Positions 33,655-42,510 of a DNA stretch of 64,000 nt are shown here, in pieces. The position numbers were made by a program, and so were the translations under genes. Below the pieces are notes generated by a model, which saw only the letters and a list, made by a program, of their open reading frames with translations, was not told where the DNA came from and did not search any database. Origin of the DNA: Mycoplana azooxidifex. Its GTDB lineage: Bacteria; Pseudomonadota; Alphaproteobacteria; Rhizobiales; Rhizobiaceae. The stretch spans positions 124,001-188,000 of the forward strand of contig NZ_JACIEE010000008.1 in NCBI RefSeq assembly GCF_014196765.1. The letters are read 5' to 3'. How positions within the stretch are numbered: the first letter of the stretch is position 1; each line of letters begins with the position of its first letter.

Positions 33655-34131
33655 ATGACAGACACCCCCCGCACCGGAGGCTGCCAGTGCGGCGCCGTCC
33701 GCTTCCGCATCCATGGCGCGCTCGGCCGCCCGTCGATCTGCCATTGCCGCATGTGCCAGAAGCAGTTCGGCGGCTTCTTCTCCGCCCTCGTCACCGCGCC
33801 GAAGGATGGCGTCGAGTGGACGCGCGACGCGCCGAGCTACTTCCAGTCCTCGGTCAACATCGAGCGCGGCTTCTGCAGCAACTGCGGCACGCCGATGACC
33901 TATCGCCATCCGGGCGGCCTGGAGATCGCCATCGGCACCTTCGACGACCGCACCGACCTGGCGCCGCAGATCCAGGTCAACCACACCGCGCGCCTGCCCT
34001 GGGTCGAGACCATCTTCGACCAGCCGGCGCTGGACGACCCGGACTATTATTCGCGCCAGGAGACGATCATCTCCTTCCAGCACCCCGACCACGAGACTGA
34101 CAACTGGCCGGCGCACGGGCTGAAGATCTGA
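33655..34131 (+). CDS. GFA-family zinc protein 3
   Basis: A 158-residue third paralogue with GGCQCGAVRF, CHCRMCQKQFGGFF and FCSNCGTPMTY. The domain ends IISFQHPDHETDNWPAHGLK without an extra tail. The ATG is one base after the preceding stop and has GGAGG upstream within copy 2. Copies 1 and 3 appear more alike than either is to copy 2 in the C-terminal VSFQHPDH/ISFQHPDH block. It is the last gene of the vapBC-gfa series; a palindromic repeat follows. Confidence 0.9.
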   Translation: MTDTPRTGGCQCGAVRFRIHGALGRPSICHCRMCQKQFGGFFSALVTAPKDGVEWTRDAPSYFQSSVNIERGFCSNCGTPMTYRHPGGLEIAIGTFDDRTDLAPQIQVNHTARLPWVETIFDQPALDDPDYYSRQETIISFQHPDHETDNWPAHGLKI

Positions 34132-34158
34132 GCTCCACACGGCGGCCTTTTCAGGCTT

Positions 34159-34271
34159 GCCCCTCACCCTGACCCTCTCCCCGCAGGCGGGGAGACGGGA
34201 CACAAGCGGCACGGCACATGCCCTTCTCCCCGTTTGCGGGGAGAAGGTGGCCGGCAGGCCGGATGAGGGGC
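34159..34271. repeat. RIME-like palindromic repeat between GFA gene 3 and cimA
   Basis: The 113-bp element is bounded by GCCCCTCA (34159-34166) and its complement TGAGGGGC (34264-34271). Inside are two strong hairpins: TCTCCCCGC/GCGGGGAGA and CTTCTCCCC/GGGGAGAAG. Size and design fit the RIME1 class of rhizobial intergenic mosaic elements, and it shares wording with the element between nadA and nadB. It separates the GFA operon from cimA and may stabilise or end the upstream transcript. Confidence 0.78.
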
Positions 34272-34310
34272 GCAAGACGGAAGACATCGTTCCCAGGGAG
34301 GGAACACGCA

Positions 34311-35927
34311 ATGACCAAGGAACGCATCTATCTCTTCGACACGACGCTGCGCGACGGCCAGCAGACGCCGGGCGTGGATTTTTCGGTCGAGGACAAGATC
34401 GCGATCGCCGCGATGCTGGACGATTTCGGCATCGACTATGTCGAGGGCGGCTATCCGGGCGCCAACCCGACCGACACGGCGTTCTTCGAAAGCAGGCGCA
34501 CGACGAGCGCCCGCTTCGTCGCCTTCGGCATGACCAAGCGCGCCGGCGTCTCAGCCTCCAACGATCCCGGCCTTGCCGCGCTGATCGAAGCGTCGGGCGA
34601 TGCGGTCTGTCTCGTCGCCAAGAGCTGGGATTATCACGTCCGCGTCGCGCTCGGCTGCACCAACGCGGAGAACCTGGAATCGATTTCGGCCTCGGTGAAG
34701 GCCGTGGTCGCCGCCGGCAAGGAGGCGATGGTCGATTGCGAGCACTTCTTCGATGGCTACAAGGCCAATCCCGAATACGCGCTCGCCTGCGCCAGGACCG
34801 CCTATGACGCCGGCGCGCGCTGGGTGGTGCTCTGCGACACCAACGGCGGCACGCAGCCGCCGGAGATCCGCGACATCGTCGCAGCCGTGATCGCAGCCGG
34901 CATCCCCGGCGCGAACCTCGGCATCCACGCCCACAACGATACCGGCCAGGCGGTCGCCAATTCGCTGGCCGCCGTCGAGGCGGGCGTGCGCCAGATCCAG
35001 GGCACGCTGAACGGCATCGGCGAGCGCTGCGGCAATGCCAATCTCGTCGCGATCATCCCGACGCTGGTGCTGAAGGAGGCCTACAACACCCGCTTCGAGG
35101 TTTCGATCGATCGCGAGGCCCTGCAGGGGCTGACGCAGCTGTCGCACCGCTTCGACGAGCTTCTGAACCGCTCGCCCGACCATCAGATGCCCTATGTCGG
35201 CGCCTCGGCGTTCGCCACCAAGGCCGGCATCCATGCCTCCGCGCTGCTGAAGGATCCGCGCACCTACGAGCACGTGCCGCCCGAAAGCGTCGGCAACCTG
35301 CGCAAGGTCATGGTCTCCGACCAGGGCGGCAAGGCCAATTTCATCAATGCGCTAAAACTGCGCGGCATCGTCGTGTCGAAGGACGATCCCAAGCTCGACC
35401 GGCTGATCGAGATCGTCAAGGAACGCGAGGCGACTGGCTATGCCTACGAGGGAGCGGATGCGAGCTTCGCTCTTTTGGCCTATCGCACGCTGGGTTCGAT
35501 CCCGAGCTTCTTCCATGTCGACAGCTTCCGCGTCATGATTGAGCGCCGCTACGATGCCAACGGCAACCTCAAGACGGTCTCCGAGGCGGTGGTGAAGGTG
35601 GTGGTCGACGGCGAGACGATGATGTCGGTCGCCGAGGGTCACGGTCCCGTCAATGCGCTCGACCTGGCGCTGCGCAAGGACCTCGGCAAGTACCAGGCCG
35701 AGATCGCCGATCTCGAACTTGCGGACTACAAGGTGCGTATCCTCAACGGCGGCACCGAAGCCATCACCCGCGTGCTGATCGAATCGACCGACGCGACGGG
35801 CGCGCGCTGGTGGACGGTCGGAGTGTCGGACAACATCATCGACGCCTCCTTCCAGGCGCTGATGGACAGCATCGTCTACAAGCTCCTGAAGAACCGCGGC
35901 GAAGCCGGCCGGGTGGCGGCGGAGTGA
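34311..35927 (+). CDS. cimA: Citramalate synthase
   Basis: A 538-residue LeuA/HMGL-family enzyme joining acetyl-CoA and pyruvate to (R)-citramalate, the threonine-independent route to isoleucine. The barrel begins YLFDTTLRDGQQTPGVDFSV with the metal- and substrate-binding Arg-Asp, and has LGIHAHNDTGQAVANSLAAV with the metal histidines and QGTLNGIGERCGNANLV. The C-terminal LeuA-type regulatory domain (VKVVVDGETMMSVAEGHGPV, YKVRILNGGTEAITRVLIES) suggests feedback control. It matches the CimA subgroup better than isopropylmalate synthase by its FDTTLRDGQQTPGVDF start. The ATG at 34311 has GGGAGGGA upstream. Confidence 0.92.
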   Translation: MTKERIYLFDTTLRDGQQTPGVDFSVEDKIAIAAMLDDFGIDYVEGGYPGANPTDTAFFESRRTTSARFVAFGMTKRAGVSASNDPGLAALIEASGDAVCLVAKSWDYHVRVALGCTNAENLESISASVKAVVAAGKEAMVDCEHFFDGYKANPEYALACARTAYDAGARWVVLCDTNGGTQPPEIRDIVAAVIAAGIPGANLGIHAHNDTGQAVANSLAAVEAGVRQIQGTLNGIGERCGNANLVAIIPTLVLKEAYNTRFEVSIDREALQGLTQLSHRFDELLNRSPDHQMPYVGASAFATKAGIHASALLKDPRTYEHVPPESVGNLRKVMVSDQGGKANFINALKLRGIVVSKDDPKLDRLIEIVKEREATGYAYEGADASFALLAYRTLGSIPSFFHVDSFRVMIERRYDANGNLKTVSEAVVKVVVDGETMMSVAEGHGPVNALDLALRKDLGKYQAEIADLELADYKVRILNGGTEAITRVLIESTDATGARWWTVGVSDNIIDASFQALMDSIVYKLLKNRGEAGRVAAE

Positions 35928-35962
35928 CGGGCGGCAACAGGCAAGGACGAGGGGCGACACCC

Positions 35963-36394
35963 ATGCGCATCGTGACGAAACTCCTGCTGGTGCTGGCCAC
36001 AGTCGGGCTCGCGGCCCTGCTGTTCGTGGCCGCCGCCAGGCTCTCGGCCCCGGTCGAGGATATTCTCTATGGCAAGCCGCTGCGCCTCGATCCCGACGAC
36101 GGGCTGGCGCTTTTGATGCTGGCGATCATCCTGGCGCCGGGGGCGCTGACGGCGTGGCTCGCCGAGCTCGTCGCTGCCCGAAGGGCCGGCCGTGTCGCCC
36201 GGGCCGCCCTGGTGCTCGCCTGCAACGGCCTCGTTACCGGCTTGATGTTCGGCCTGTTCGCCACGCTCGACGACTACTTCACCGCACCCGGACTGGAGCC
36301 GGCCTATGCCGCGATCGGTGCCGTCGCCGGCGGGCTCTGCGGCCTGCTCCAGTGGTCGATCGCGGCACGCCTCGATGCGGGCGACCATTGTTAG
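35963..36394 (+). CDS. Small integral membrane protein
   Basis: A 143-residue protein, family not recognised. Four membrane helices are predicted (residues about 6-24, 45-65, 75-97, 112-130), with a basic segment ARRAGRVARA between the second and third. The first helix could be a signal anchor. GAGGGG precedes the ATG at 35963, 35 nt after cimA, so it may be co-transcribed. The frame is open further upstream but overlaps cimA. Function unknown. Confidence 0.65.
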   Translation: MRIVTKLLLVLATVGLAALLFVAAARLSAPVEDILYGKPLRLDPDDGLALLMLAIILAPGALTAWLAELVAARRAGRVARAALVLACNGLVTGLMFGLFATLDDYFTAPGLEPAYAAIGAVAGGLCGLLQWSIAARLDAGDHC

Positions 36395-36520
36395 CGCGGC
36401 TGATCCTCCCTTCACCGAAATGAATTGGTACATTCGCGGCCATTGCAGTAGGAACGCCGCCAGAGGTGCGGCGAGGGGTTGGCCCCGCCAGTTCACCGGT
36501 CAGCAACAGGAACCAGCGCC

Positions 36521-37459
36521 ATGGCCGAAGTCAAGAACGCTCCCGCAGCGACGAACGGCGATTCCCTGCCGGGCTTTCTTTTCGCGCTGACAGCCTATCT
36601 GCTCTGGGGCTTCCTGCCCTTCTTCATGAAGGCGGTCGCGCATATCCCGGCTTCCGAGGTGGTGGCGCACCGGATCGTATGGTCGGTGCCGCTGGCCGGC
36701 CTCGTCCTCGTCGTGCTCGGCCGCACCGCCGATATCCGCGCGGCGCTCCGTTCGCCGCGCATGCTCGCCATGGCGACGCTGACGGCGGTGCTGATCACCA
36801 TCAACTGGGGCATCTATGTCTGGGCGATCGGCGCGGGCAGGGCGATCGAGACTGCGCTCGGCTACTATATCAACCCGCTCTTTTCGATCTTCCTCGGTGC
36901 AGTCCTCCTGAAGGAGAAGCTGACGCGGGCGCAGATCGTCGCGATCGTGCTTGCCGCAGCCGCCGTCGTGGTGTTGGCGCTCGAGGCGGGCGGGCTGCCC
37001 TGGGTGTCGTTGGCGCTCTGCATCTCCTGGGGCTTCTACGCCTTCTTCCGCAAGACGCTGCCGGTCGGGCCGAACCAGGGCTTCTTCCTCGAGGTGCTGC
37101 TGCTCAGCGTTCCGGCGATCGGCTACATCATCTACCTGGAGACGACCGGCCGCGGCCATTTCGGCGATACCGGCACGGCGGACGTGCTGTGGCTGCTCGC
37201 CTGCGGCCTGGTCACCGCGGTGCCGCTGATGATCTATGCCAACGGCGCGAAACTGCTGAAGCTCTCGACCATCGGCATCATGCAGTATATCGCGCCGACG
37301 ATGATCTTCGTCATCGCCGTCTTCTTCTTCCACGAGCCCTTCGGCCACGCGCAGATGCTGGCCTTCGGGCTGATCTGGCTGGCGCTGTTCATCTATTCGG
37401 GATCGATGCTGACATCGGCCCGCGCGCAGCGTGCCGCGAGCCTCAAGCCGGCGGAATAG
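36521..37459 (+). CDS. rarD: RarD-type EamA-family transporter
   Basis: A 312-residue inner-membrane protein with ten predicted helices and two EamA repeats. LPGFLFALTAYLLWGFLPFF, EVVAHRIVWSVPLAG, ITINWGIYVWAIGAGRAIE and ALGYYINPLFSIFLGAVLL are hallmarks of RarD, the chloramphenicol-sensitivity protein. The second repeat ends IMQYIAPTMIFVIAVFFFHE. It probably exports a small metabolite; the substrate is not established for the family. The start at 36521 (AGGA upstream) drops 14 residues of an upstream extension. Confidence 0.93.
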   Translation: MAEVKNAPAATNGDSLPGFLFALTAYLLWGFLPFFMKAVAHIPASEVVAHRIVWSVPLAGLVLVVLGRTADIRAALRSPRMLAMATLTAVLITINWGIYVWAIGAGRAIETALGYYINPLFSIFLGAVLLKEKLTRAQIVAIVLAAAAVVVLALEAGGLPWVSLALCISWGFYAFFRKTLPVGPNQGFFLEVLLLSVPAIGYIIYLETTGRGHFGDTGTADVLWLLACGLVTAVPLMIYANGAKLLKLSTIGIMQYIAPTMIFVIAVFFFHEPFGHAQMLAFGLIWLALFIYSGSMLTSARAQRAASLKPAE

Positions 37460-37486
37460 GGCAGACCGCAACCGGGCAGGCAGGTC

Positions 37487-38107
37487 TCAGAGCCGGGCGA
37501 TGATGCCGGCCTCGCCCTCGCGGTCGATGGTACCGGCCCAGTGTTCGATCAGCGCGGGGACGATCTGCTCGGCCTCGTCGATCACGAGCGGCTGCACCAG
37601 ATGGGCGGCATGCACGAAGCCGGCATCGGCCATGTGACGGATCAGCTTCAGCATCGGGTCCCAGAAGCCGCCGATATTGGCGAAGACGATCGGCTTGCGA
37701 TGCCGGCCGAGCTGCGCCCATGTCATGACCTCGACGATCTCCTCCAGCGTGCCGATGCCGCCCGGCAGCGCCACGAAGGCGTCGGCGCGCTCGAACATCT
37801 TGTGCTTGCGCTCGTGCATGTCGACCGTGACGATCAGCTCGGAGAGCTGGCCGAGCGAATGGCGCGTGGCCTCCATGTCCATCAGGAATTGCGGTATAAT
37901 GCCGGTAACGCGGCCGCCGGCGGTCAGAACCCCGCTCGCGACGGCACCCATGATGCCTTTCGTGCCGCCGCCGTAGACCAGCCGCAGGTGATTCGTTGCG
38001 ATCGATCGGCCGAGCGTGCGGCCGGCATTGATATACGAGGAATCGCGGCCCGGCTGGGAACCGCAATAGACGCAGATGGACCGAATGGGCATGGATTCTT
38101 CGTTCAT
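37487..38107 (-). CDS. LOG-family phosphoribohydrolase (TIGR00730)
   Basis: A 206-residue protein with the LOG signature: ICVYCGSQPGRDSSYINAG at the start, LRLVYGGGTKGIMGAVASGV, HERKHKMFERADAFVALPGG and the nucleotide-binding PGGIGTLEEIVEVMTW. LOG enzymes cleave cytokinin or purine ribonucleoside 5'-monophosphates to free base and ribose phosphate. In soil and plant-associated bacteria this can release cytokinins, but housekeeping nucleotide turnover is equally likely. Starts at ATG 38107 or 38092 are both possible. It is convergent with rarD and divergent from the LysM gene. Confidence 0.92.
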   Translation of the reverse strand: MNEESMPIRSICVYCGSQPGRDSSYINAGRTLGRSIATNHLRLVYGGGTKGIMGAVASGVLTAGGRVTGIIPQFLMDMEATRHSLGQLSELIVTVDMHERKHKMFERADAFVALPGGIGTLEEIVEVMTWAQLGRHRKPIVFANIGGFWDPMLKLIRHMADAGFVHAAHLVQPLVIDEAEQIVPALIEHWAGTIDREGEAGIIARL

Positions 38108-38263
38108 GAGGCGATTGAGCCATCCGATGCGGCCCTTGGTCAAGAAAAATGACGAAAAAGGCCGGGCCAAACCTTGAGCAAGGGTTGCGCAAGCTTGTGG
38201 AAACCCTTGGAAATCGCTAGCAATTCAAGGATAACGGCGGGTGCTGCTGGGAGAACTCGGGAC

Positions 38264-40447
38264 ATGAAATACAAGACCGGCCTGATCGCATTGGGCGTGC
38301 TGGCAGCGGCAACGGCGCTGATGGTGTTCTTCGTCCTTCCGAACATCGACGAGGACAAGGCCGTCGAGGGCACGCAGCAATCGGCGCAGCAGGAGGCGCC
38401 GGCCGCAGCTAATGCGCCCGCAGCAACCACGCCCGAGGCAGGTTCGGCCGGCGCCAAGACCGCCCGTACGGAAACCCCGGCAGCCGAAGGTGCGGCCGCA
38501 GCGGGCGCCGGAGCGGCGACACAAACTGCGCCTGCAGGTGACGCTACCGCGTGGCAGCCCCCATCCTTCGACGTCCTGCGCGTCGAGCCCGACGGTTCCA
38601 CCGTCGTCGCCGGCAGGGCCGAGCCCAACAAGACCGTGCAGATCCTCAACGGCGAGACCGTGGTCGCGACGACCGACGTCAACCCGTCCGGCGAGTTCGC
38701 CGCGGTATTCGACCAGCCGCTCGCCGTCGGCGATCACGAACTTACCCTGCGCGTCCTCGGCGAGGGCGGTTCCGCCAAGACCTCCGAGGAGGTCGCCACC
38801 GTCTCGATCCCGAAGGACAAGGGCGGGGAATTGCTGGCCATGGTCTCCAAGCCCGGCGTCGCGAGCCGGTTGATCACCGTGCCCGAGCCCGGTTCCCAGG
38901 CTGCTGCCCAGGCGGGTTCGGCGACCGGGGAGGGCGCCGCTCCCTCCGCTGGGCAGCCGTCGACCGCGGGCGCCGAGACCGCAGCCGTCGTGCCGCAAGC
39001 CGATGCCCAGGCGTCGGCGGGCGAGACTACCCCCGCAGAGGCCCAGGCGCCGGCTGCAGCCGGGACCGCGCCCAACGTGCGCATTTCGGCCGTCGAGTTG
39101 GAGGGCGACCACATGTTCGTCGCCGGCAGCACCAATCCGGGCGCGCTGGTCCGCATCTATGCCAACGACAAGCTGCTCGGCGAGATGAAGGCAGATCCGG
39201 ACGGCCGCTACGTGATCGACGGCGTGATGCCGCTGGCCGTCGGCCGCCACACGATCCGCGCCGACGTCATGAGCGCCGATGCGGCCACCGTCGAGCTCCG
39301 CGCCTCCGTCCCCTTCGACCGGCCCGAGGGCGAGCAGGTGGCGGTCGTCGCCCAGGAGCCCGCCGCTCCCAGCGATGCCCCGACGCTCGGCCTGATCGAC
39401 AACGGCAGCTTCGACAAGCTGCGCGCCGAGGCCAACAAGGCCGTCGGCCTGCTCGGCGGCCTCTACGGCGAGGGTCGCCAGCCGACCGCGGAAGAACTGG
39501 CCGCGGCGCGCTCGGCGACCGAAATCGCCCTGCAGTCGCTGGCCGAGTACAAGGCGCCACCGGGCGGCGCCGGCGAGCCGATCGCGGCGAAGACCGCGGC
39601 CGTGGCTGCTGACGCGCTCGCCAAGCTGAAGGCGCTGCCGAAGGATGCCGCAAGCGTCGGCCAGGCCGTCGGCGAGATCTCAGCCGCCGTGAAGGATGCC
39701 CTGACGCCGGCGACCAACGGCGATGCCCCGGCAAAGGTGGTCGTCCCTGTCGTCGACATCACAGCCCTCGAAGCCCGCGCGCTGGAACTCGGCCGGCAGT
39801 TTACCGGACTGTTCGCCGACGATCGCAACGCCGCGCCGGCAGAGATCGCGACGGCTCGCGGAAGCCTGCAGCAGTCGCTCGACGAAATCGCAGCCTATGC
39901 CGCGCCGACCGGCACCGACGCGGACCGCCTGGCGCTGGTCGACCGGCTGAAGCTCTGGGCGCGGACGGCTGCCGCGGCACTCTCGGGCGTGCCCGCGGAT
40001 GCGGCGAAGGAAAGCTATGCGGACGTGGTGGCCGCGCTGAAGGCGGCGCCGGAAGCGCTGCTGTCGCAGGCGCAGGTCGCCGCGGCCGGCAGCGATCCGG
40101 CACCGGCCTCCGGCACCTCCTCGGGCGGCGGCGCACCGGTTGCGAGCGATGCCCAGCCGGCCGGCAGTGAGACGCAGGCAGCGGCCAGCCAGCCGCAGAC
40201 CGTCGAGCAGGAGCCGCTGCAGCAGAGCAAGAACTCCGTGATCATTCGCCGCGGCGACACGCTGTGGCAGATCGCCCGGCGCGTCTACGGCCAGGGCGTG
40301 CGCTACACCACGATCTACCTCGCAAACGAGGGCCAGATCAACAATCCGGACCGGATCCTGCCCGGCCAGGTCTTCGGCGTTCCGGACGAGGCCATGCCGG
40401 AGGCCGAGGCCGAGCAGATCCACCGCAAGCACGTCAAGGGCGATTGA
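38264..40447 (+). CDS. LysM-domain envelope protein with Ala-rich linkers and Ig-like repeats
   Basis: A 727-residue protein anchored by one N-terminal membrane helix (GLIALGVLAAATALMVFFVL). A long Ala/Glu/Pro-rich segment follows, then two Ig-like modules that resemble each other (DGSTVVAGRAEPNKTVQILN and DHMFVAGSTNPGALVRIYAN), a long region of Ala-rich helices, and a C-terminal LysM domain (IIRRGDTLWQIARRVYGQG to NNPDRILPGQVFGVP, about residues 675-712) that binds peptidoglycan. The likely role is to connect inner membrane and cell wall. GGGAG precedes the ATG. The low-complexity linkers make exact alignment to known families unreliable. Confidence 0.85.
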   Translation: MKYKTGLIALGVLAAATALMVFFVLPNIDEDKAVEGTQQSAQQEAPAAANAPAATTPEAGSAGAKTARTETPAAEGAAAAGAGAATQTAPAGDATAWQPPSFDVLRVEPDGSTVVAGRAEPNKTVQILNGETVVATTDVNPSGEFAAVFDQPLAVGDHELTLRVLGEGGSAKTSEEVATVSIPKDKGGELLAMVSKPGVASRLITVPEPGSQAAAQAGSATGEGAAPSAGQPSTAGAETAAVVPQADAQASAGETTPAEAQAPAAAGTAPNVRISAVELEGDHMFVAGSTNPGALVRIYANDKLLGEMKADPDGRYVIDGVMPLAVGRHTIRADVMSADAATVELRASVPFDRPEGEQVAVVAQEPAAPSDAPTLGLIDNGSFDKLRAEANKAVGLLGGLYGEGRQPTAEELAAARSATEIALQSLAEYKAPPGGAGEPIAAKTAAVAADALAKLKALPKDAASVGQAVGEISAAVKDALTPATNGDAPAKVVVPVVDITALEARALELGRQFTGLFADDRNAAPAEIATARGSLQQSLDEIAAYAAPTGTDADRLALVDRLKLWARTAAAALSGVPADAAKESYADVVAALKAAPEALLSQAQVAAAGSDPAPASGTSSGGGAPVASDAQPAGSETQAAASQPQTVEQEPLQQSKNSVIIRRGDTLWQIARRVYGQGVRYTTIYLANEGQINNPDRILPGQVFGVPDEAMPEAEAEQIHRKHVKGD

Positions 40448-40513
40448 GGCGGCAAAGGCTTTTCCCGCGCCGGCCCGTTGTTTCGGGCGGCGATCGGTCC
40501 TATCTCTCATCAT

Positions 40514-40541
40514 GCGGCGTCCTCGGGGCGCCGCATTTTTT
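40514..40541 (+). terminator. Rho-independent terminator after the LysM gene
   Basis: GCGGCGTCC (40514-40522) pairs with GGGCGCCGC (40526-40534), one G-T wobble, TCG loop, followed by ATTTTTT. It lies 67 nt after the LysM gene and before the ABC exporter gene, separating the two transcripts. Confidence 0.85.
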
Positions 40542-40584
40542 CTTGAATGCATGAGCCGGCGCCGGTCGGCATCCGGAGGCACGC

Positions 40585-42477
40585 GTGGCGGCCACAACGA
40601 AGAAGACGGTTTCTGCCGACAACAGCAACCCTTTCGGAACCATCGTCAACCTCTGGCCCTACATGTGGCCGACCGACCGGCCGGACCTGAAGATGCGGGT
40701 GGTCTGGGCGACGCTGTTCCTGCTCGCCTCCAAGATCGTGCTGCTGCTCGTTCCCTATTTCTTCAAGTGGGCGACCGACGCGCTGAACGGCAGGATGGAC
40801 GCGGTCGATCTGCTGCCGTCGTTCCTGCTCGGCGCCGTCATGCTGGTCATCGCCTACAATCTCGCCCGCATCTTCCAGGCCGGGTTGAACCAGTTGCGCG
40901 ATGCGCTCTTTGCCAGCGTCGGCCAGTATGCGGTGCGCCAGCTCGCCTTCAGGACCTTCGTCCACCTGCACCGGCTGTCGCTGCGCTTTCACCTGGAGCG
41001 GCGCACCGGCGGCCTGTCGCGCGTCATCGAGCGCGGCACCAAGGGCATCGAGACGATCGTCCGCTTCACCATCCTCAACTCGGTCCCGACCATCATCGAA
41101 TTCCTGCTGACGGCGATCGTCTTCTGGGCGGGCTACGGCTTCAGCTACCTCGCCGTGACCGCCGTCACCGTCGCGCTCTACATCTGGTTCACCGTGCGGG
41201 CCAGCGACTGGCGCATCGCCATCCGCCGCTCGATGAACGACAGCGACACGGAAGCCAACACCAAGGCGATCGACTCGCTCCTGAACTTCGAGACGGTGAA
41301 ATACTTCGGCAACGAGGAGATGGAGGCGAAGCGCTTCGACCAGTCGATGGAGCGCTACGAGCGCGCGGCGACGCAGGTCTGGACCTCGCTCGGCTGGCTG
41401 AACTTCGGCCAGGCGCTGATCTTCGGCGTCGGCACCGCGATCATGATGGTCATGTCAGCCATGGCCGTCCAGCGCGGCGAGCAGACGATCGGCGACTTCG
41501 TCTTCGTCAACGCCATGCTGATCCAGCTGTCCATCCCGTTGAATTTCATCGGCTTCGTCTACCGCGAGATCCGCCAGGGCCTGACCGACGTCGAGCAGAT
41601 GTTCGAGCTGCTGGAGGTGGAGGCCGAGGTCGAGGACGGGCCGGACGCCAGGCCGCTTGCGATCGGCAGCGGGGCGATCGCGTTCCGCGACGTCCACTTC
41701 GCCTATGATCCGGCGCGCCCGATCCTCAAGGGCGTCTCCTTCGAGGTCCCGGCGGGAAAGACGGTCGCGGTCGTCGGTCCGTCGGGGGCAGGAAAGTCGA
41801 CGCTGTCGCGCCTGCTCTACCGCTTCTACGACATCCAGCAGGGCTCGATCACCATTGATGGCCAGGACGTGCGCGCCGTCACGCAGAAGTCGCTGCGTTC
41901 GGCCATCGGCATGGTGCCGCAGGACACCGTGCTCTTCAACGACACGATCGCCTACAACATCCGCTACGGCCGGCCTTCCGCCACCGACGAGGAGGTGAAG
42001 GCCGCCGCCGACATCGCCCAGATCTCGGGCTTCATCGAGCACCTTCCGGGCGGCTTCAGGGCGACGGTCGGCGAGCGCGGGCTGAAGCTCTCGGGAGGCG
42101 AGAAGCAGCGCGTGGCGATCGCGCGCACGATCCTGAAGAGCCCGCCGATCCTGATCCTCGACGAGGCGACCTCGGCGCTGGATACCCGTACCGAGCAGGA
42201 GATCCAGGCCGCCCTCGACCTCGTGTCGAAGAACCGCACGACGCTGGTGATCGCCCACCGGCTTTCGACGGTGGTGGACGCCGACGAGATCATCGTCTTG
42301 AAGGACGGGCTGATCGCCGAGCGGGGCACCCATGCCGGCCTGCTGCGGCAGGGCGGTCTCTACGCCTCCATGTGGAACCGCCAGCGCGAGGCCACCGAGG
42401 CCGAGGAACACCTGCAGCAGGTCCGCGCCGCCGACGAACTGGGCGTCGTCGTGCGCCAGCCGGCCGCAGGCGAGTGA
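40585..42477 (+). CDS. Atm1-type ABC exporter (fused permease-ATPase)
   Basis: A 630-residue half-transporter: six membrane helices (first about residue 38) with the Atm1-like DALNGRMD, FRTFVHLHRLSLRFHLERRT, RGTKGIETIVRFTILNSVPT and NYFETVKYFGNEEMEAKRFD-type sequence (here NFETVKYFGNE). The nucleotide-binding domain has Walker A GPSGAGKST (about residue 396), the signature LSGGEKQRVAIART, Walker B PILILDEATSALD and the H-loop VIAHRLST. Atm1 relatives export glutathione-linked sulfur or metal conjugates. The start is GTG with GGAGG upstream. It is convergent with the MATE gene 33 nt away. Confidence 0.93.
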   Translation: MAATTKKTVSADNSNPFGTIVNLWPYMWPTDRPDLKMRVVWATLFLLASKIVLLLVPYFFKWATDALNGRMDAVDLLPSFLLGAVMLVIAYNLARIFQAGLNQLRDALFASVGQYAVRQLAFRTFVHLHRLSLRFHLERRTGGLSRVIERGTKGIETIVRFTILNSVPTIIEFLLTAIVFWAGYGFSYLAVTAVTVALYIWFTVRASDWRIAIRRSMNDSDTEANTKAIDSLLNFETVKYFGNEEMEAKRFDQSMERYERAATQVWTSLGWLNFGQALIFGVGTAIMMVMSAMAVQRGEQTIGDFVFVNAMLIQLSIPLNFIGFVYREIRQGLTDVEQMFELLEVEAEVEDGPDARPLAIGSGAIAFRDVHFAYDPARPILKGVSFEVPAGKTVAVVGPSGAGKSTLSRLLYRFYDIQQGSITIDGQDVRAVTQKSLRSAIGMVPQDTVLFNDTIAYNIRYGRPSATDEEVKAAADIAQISGFIEHLPGGFRATVGERGLKLSGGEKQRVAIARTILKSPPILILDEATSALDTRTEQEIQAALDLVSKNRTTLVIAHRLSTVVDADEIIVLKDGLIAERGTHAGLLRQGGLYASMWNRQREATEAEEHLQQVRAADELGVVVRQPAAGE

Positions 42478-42510
42478 CATCCGGCGGCCGGGTCCCGCAC
42501 TGCTGGCTGT

